A stretch of DNA of 64,000 nucleotides from assembly GCA_028095005.1 (NCBI GenBank), contig CM051459.1, positions 113,247,431 to 113,311,430 of the forward strand, in the 5' to 3' direction. This document shows positions 60,589 to 64,000 of the stretch, one piece after another. Position 1 is the stretch's first letter. Every line of letters starts with the position of its first letter. The position numbers and the translations under genes were made by a program. This DNA is from Rhynchospora pubera (taxonomy: Eukaryota; Streptophyta; Magnoliopsida; Poales; Cyperaceae). The notes under the pieces are model-generated. The model was not told the origin of the DNA, ran no database searches, and saw only the letters and a list, made by a program, of their open reading frames with translations.

Positions 60589-63187
60589 ATGGTTTTCTCT
60601 TTATATTTGTCCTCAATTAGGTACATCCTATTACTTATCCTCCTCTGGACTGGAGTACTCCTGGTAAAAGGAGGCAAAAACCACAGTAAAACATCTCCCT
60701 GCCCCCTTTCCTCATGCGGCCATCTCCATGACATACACTAGCCTTTTCGCCTCAAAACTGACCCACCACAATGTGGATTGACCCATTTTGAGCTCATCTG
60801 CAAAGCCAACGAACCCTATATATCTTGGCAATCTGAAAAATTTTATGTCATGAGCATTTCATACTCACGGCAGAAAATTAATGTGATTGATCCCGCATTT
60901 GTGAACGGGACATGCAACCCTGCAACCTACCCATTAGACATATATGATAGCTTTGATGGGCCACTTGTCGAATGCAGCGATGAGATTTTTATTGGCGTGC
61001 AACCTGAAGTTTCTTTTGTCAGCTGCTCAAGCAGAGTAGATAAATCCTGGTACTATGGTTGCCAAACAGCGAACAATTCTTTGTTGTATGTGATTGATGG
61101 AAATGGAAGGTTAAGTTCTCTAGAGCCATCTTGTAGGCGTTTGAGCAGTACCTACATCTCTAAACCTATTGGAGACATGAACAACAGTAAAGAAGTTTTT
61201 GACACTCTTGGAATGGGTTTCGGGCTGTGTTGGTACAAGAAATCATTTTGGAAGAGCCTGGAATCCTGCTTCCAACTGACAGTTCGGTAAGGGAAATTGA
61301 AGACTGAAGAGCATCTTTATTATTTGGAAAAATAAAGTAAAAATAAGCTATTAACTAAACCACAATTAAAAGTATTTGATAACGTCAGTTATTTTATAAT
61401 AAGCTATAAGAATTTCATTTTTCGTTTCAGACTTGCTTTTCATCTTTTTATTTATTTTTGCCTGTGTCATATCCTGCAGCATAATCTATGATGAGGGCAT
61501 TTTTGATGATGCAAAACTTCCATATTGGGTCAATTTTCTTCTTTGGAAAGTACTGTATGGTGATTTAGCTTTCAGCTCTTGCGTGTTTGAAAATATTTCT
61601 GCTTTTCAGTTTGATGGGCAAAGGAATTGGACACAATATTTCATCCTTAGTATCATCATAACAATTGTCGTACTGATCATGCAACTCTGCTTTGGTAAGT
61701 TTATTTTTTGTATAAATCCTCTTTCCAACTTCGCATTTATTACACAATTAGGATACACCATGCATCATCTCCTGTTCTTTCTTTGTTTTTTTTAGCACTA
61801 GCAAAACAAAAATTAGACTCCACAAAAGAATGCAACGATACTTGAAATTTTTTTCCTTTCTTTTGTTCACTATTTTTTAGGCCTTCACTCGTCTATTATT
61901 GTTCGTCGATCTGAAAAAATAATTGTCTGCAACATAGTGAAAACACATTGATGTGCAATGTAAAATTTTGCTGCCTACACTGAAGCTACCAAATTGATTA
62001 AATCAATTTTTATCTAAATAGATCTAACTAGTTCAGTTTCAGTGTTGATGTTATTGTGCAGGTTTATCTTCATGCCATGTGCATTATTCTCCTTCCTCGC
62101 ACATAAATACTCGAGCTCTAAGAATTTGACTGACGACATAGAAAGATTTCTTCGAAACCACAAAACATTAGCAGTAACTAGATTCTCTTACACTGATATT
62201 ATTGCAATCACCAATCACTTCAGGGATAAGTTAGGTGAAGGTGGTTTTGGGTGTGTGTTCAAAGGCAGAATTTTACGTCGATATGTTGCTGTTAAAATGC
62301 TGAGGAGTTCGCAGCTCCAGGGGGAAGAATTCATCAACGAGGTCTCCACACTTGGTAGCATTCACCACAGAAACATAGTGAGACTTATTGGATATTGTTC
62401 AGAAGAATCAAAGAAAGCTCTTGTATACGAGTACATGCCGAAAGGATTGCTCGATAAGCATATCTTCAGAGAAAATAGTACCCCTTCACACTTCTCCTGG
62501 TACAAAATCAAGGAGATAGCTTTAGGTGTTGCTCAAGGGATCAATTACTTACATCGAGAGTGTGAGATGCGAATTTTACATTTCGATATTAAGCCTCATA
62601 ACATCCTTTTGGATTACAATTTTGTTCCAAAAATAGCTGATTTTGGACTTGCAAAATTGTACCCAAGGGACTTTAGCATGGTTTCACTCAGCATAGCAAG
62701 AGGAACTGCTGGATATATTGCTCCGGAGTTGCTCTCTAGAAACTTCGGGGGTATATCCGACAAGGCCGATGTCTACAGTTATGGAATGCTCTTGCTCGAA
62801 ATGGCAGGGGGAAGGAGAAATTGGAGCCCAGAACTAGAAAATAGAAGTCAACAGTACTATCCTTCTTGGATGTATGATCAGCTGTTGAAGTGCCAGGATC
62901 AAGAAATAAATTTACATATTGATGAAATTGAAGCAAAGCTATGTAAAGTTGGTTTGTGGTGCATTCAAATGAAGCCGTCAGATCGGCCCTCGATGAACCA
63001 AGTTGTTGAGATGCTCGAAGGGGATAGCTTGGGAGATGGTTTGCAGATGCCTCCAAGTCCTTTCTTTTCCACTTCAGCCACCAACTACTTGAGGTCTTCA
63101 GAGTTTGGTTCAATCCCTATGTCTATGATCTTTGAGCTCCATGAAGATGAATCCTTAAATGGCGATGTAAATGATCATCTTATCTAA
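60589..63187 (+). pseudogene. LRK10L-type receptor-like kinase 2 with a premature TAG
   Basis: Exons 60589-61286, 61480-61694 and 62043-63187 join in phase. A signal peptide (RYILLLILLWTGVLLV) precedes a GUB_WAK-type domain (CPLSSCGHLHDIH, FRLKTDPPQCG). Codon 51 (60739-60741) is TAG where the family has Tyr (IHYPFRL pattern). After it the frame is open for about 634 further codons. Exon 2 ends in a hydrophobic span (ILSIIITIVVLIMQLCF), and exon 3 begins with a second (CRFIFMPCALFSFLAH). The kinase has GEGGFGCVFKG, VAVKML, HFDIKPHNILLD, ADFGLAK and APELLSRNFG, so its catalytic motifs are complete. The single nonsense codon probably abolishes the receptor unless it is a sequence error. It is the divergent neighbour of receptor kinase 1. 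Confidence 0.85.
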
Positions 63188-63196
63188 ATTTAGGCA

Positions 63197-64000
63197 CTAG
63201 TTTGATACAATTACTATTCTAAATTTTTCATGCATAATTTGTGGCTTAAAGTATACCATACTCGCCAAAATCTCATCCCCAAAACTCAAGGGAATAGAAG
63301 CATGATTAATAGTAGCCAGGGCCAATTCAATTATATGCCGGTGTTTGCGTTCAGCGACGCCATTTTGTTCCGGCGTATATGGACAGGTTACTTGGTGAAT
63401 AATTTGAGGGAACCGGTTGGCAATGGGTTTCAACTCAGTACCACCATCGGTACGGATAACTTTGATAGTAGTACTCAACAAATTCTCAATTTGCAATTGA
63501 AAATTGGCAAAAACAGTGACTACTTCATCCTTAGAATGAAAAAAGAAAATCCAAGCAAACCTTGTAAAATCATCAATAAAATGCACATAGGGTGCGTTTG
63601 GATAGGTGTGAGAAGAAGGGAAGAAGGGAAGAAGTGGGAAGAAGTATTGGGAAGTGTGTAACTTTGTGAAGAATTTGGATTGTTTATAATTTTTTTTCTT
63701 TCCATCTTCCTTCTTCCTCTTCTTCTTCTCTCATCCAAACGCACCATAGTACCTAAACCCACTGTTTGTCACAACTGGGGCTGGGCCCCAAACATCTGAG
63801 TGCCAGTTATCAGTTATGCACTAACAAGGAAACTGATATAATGCCTGTTCAGGGTATAATAAACCCTCCTGCCCTTTTAGCTTATTTACGTTGCAAGAAA
63901 AACAATTACACAAATTTTAAATTTTGAGCGAATGAAATTCCGTCGAGGAAGAAGCTATCAAATGCGTCTAAATATTTACCAATTTAATAACAATCTCCAT
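63197..64000 (-). pseudogene. Copia integrase remnant, split by a MITE
   Basis: Minus-strand coding continues on both sides of the MITE at 63590-63745. Upstream it reads DNWHSDVWGPAPVVTNSGF, downstream HFIDDFTRFAWIFFF, VIRTDGGTELK and PYTPEQNGVAERKHRH. This is the Copia integrase core with its Asp motifs. The protein degenerates after LSFGDEI near 63250, and the remnant runs out of the window at the right edge. It belongs to a different Copia family from the complete element at 49740-54799. Confidence 0.8.
63590..63745. mobile_element. Tourist-like MITE inside Copia integrase, ATA duplication
   Basis: Ends GGGTGCGTTTGGAT and ATCCAAACGCACC, 156 bp, with ATA on both sides (63587-63589 and 63746-63748). 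Removing the element and one ATA restores the integrase reading frame between GFRYY and VHFIDD, which proves the insertion point. Confidence 0.9.

Overview
This is nuclear DNA from a flowering plant, most likely a core eudicot. The evidence is AT-rich intergenic DNA, multi-exon genes with GT-AG and a few GC-AG introns, a chloroplast-type BPG2/YqeH GTPase, LRK10L-type receptor kinases, FAR1/FRS and LSD1 zinc-finger fragments, and typical plant mobile elements (Tork/Tnt1-like Copia, Helitrons, Tourist and Mutator-type MITEs, SINEs). I could not assign a species.

Layout. 1-6 kb: paired Helitron-like ends, a leader-like segment, a broken FAR1-related (FRS) gene fragment and degenerate tandem repeats. 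7-11.3 kb (minus): a multi-exon gene of unknown family (about 545 aa) that splices in frame through nine exons. 12.4-15.1 kb: a 2.77 kb Helitron (minus) holding a three-exon ORF and two nested MITEs. 15.5-28.5 kb: gene-poor DNA with a three-exon gene remnant that has one in-frame TGA, two copies of a 180-bp MITE, a possible LTR, and a single LSD1-type zinc-finger exon. 29.2-35.0 kb: three head-to-tail copies of a 1.9 kb unit, each with two foldback elements; the whole array is flanked by a 9-bp direct repeat. 37.9-41.2 kb (plus): a ten-exon gene of unknown family (440 aa). 42.0-45.3 kb (plus): the BPG2-like GTPase. 45.6-48.3 kb: minisatellite, SINE and nested MITEs. 49.0-63.2 kb: two divergent LRK10L-type receptor kinase genes. 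63.2-64 kb: a Copia integrase remnant split by a Tourist MITE.

Gene content. Three loci look functional on sequence alone: the minus-strand gene at 7.1-11.2 kb, the plus-strand gene at 37.9-41.2 kb, and the BPG2-like gene. The last two are neighbours on the same strand about 0.8 kb apart. The two receptor kinases are head to head with about 2.8 kb between their starts, and each carries one obvious lesion. The minus-strand copy is split by a complete, young Copia element (intact 1341-aa polyprotein, two mismatches between 196-bp LTRs, CTAGA target duplication). The plus-strand copy has a single TAG at codon 51 in an otherwise open, correctly phased reading frame. The rest is layered transposon insertion, often with readable target duplications, so the order of events can be partly reconstructed.
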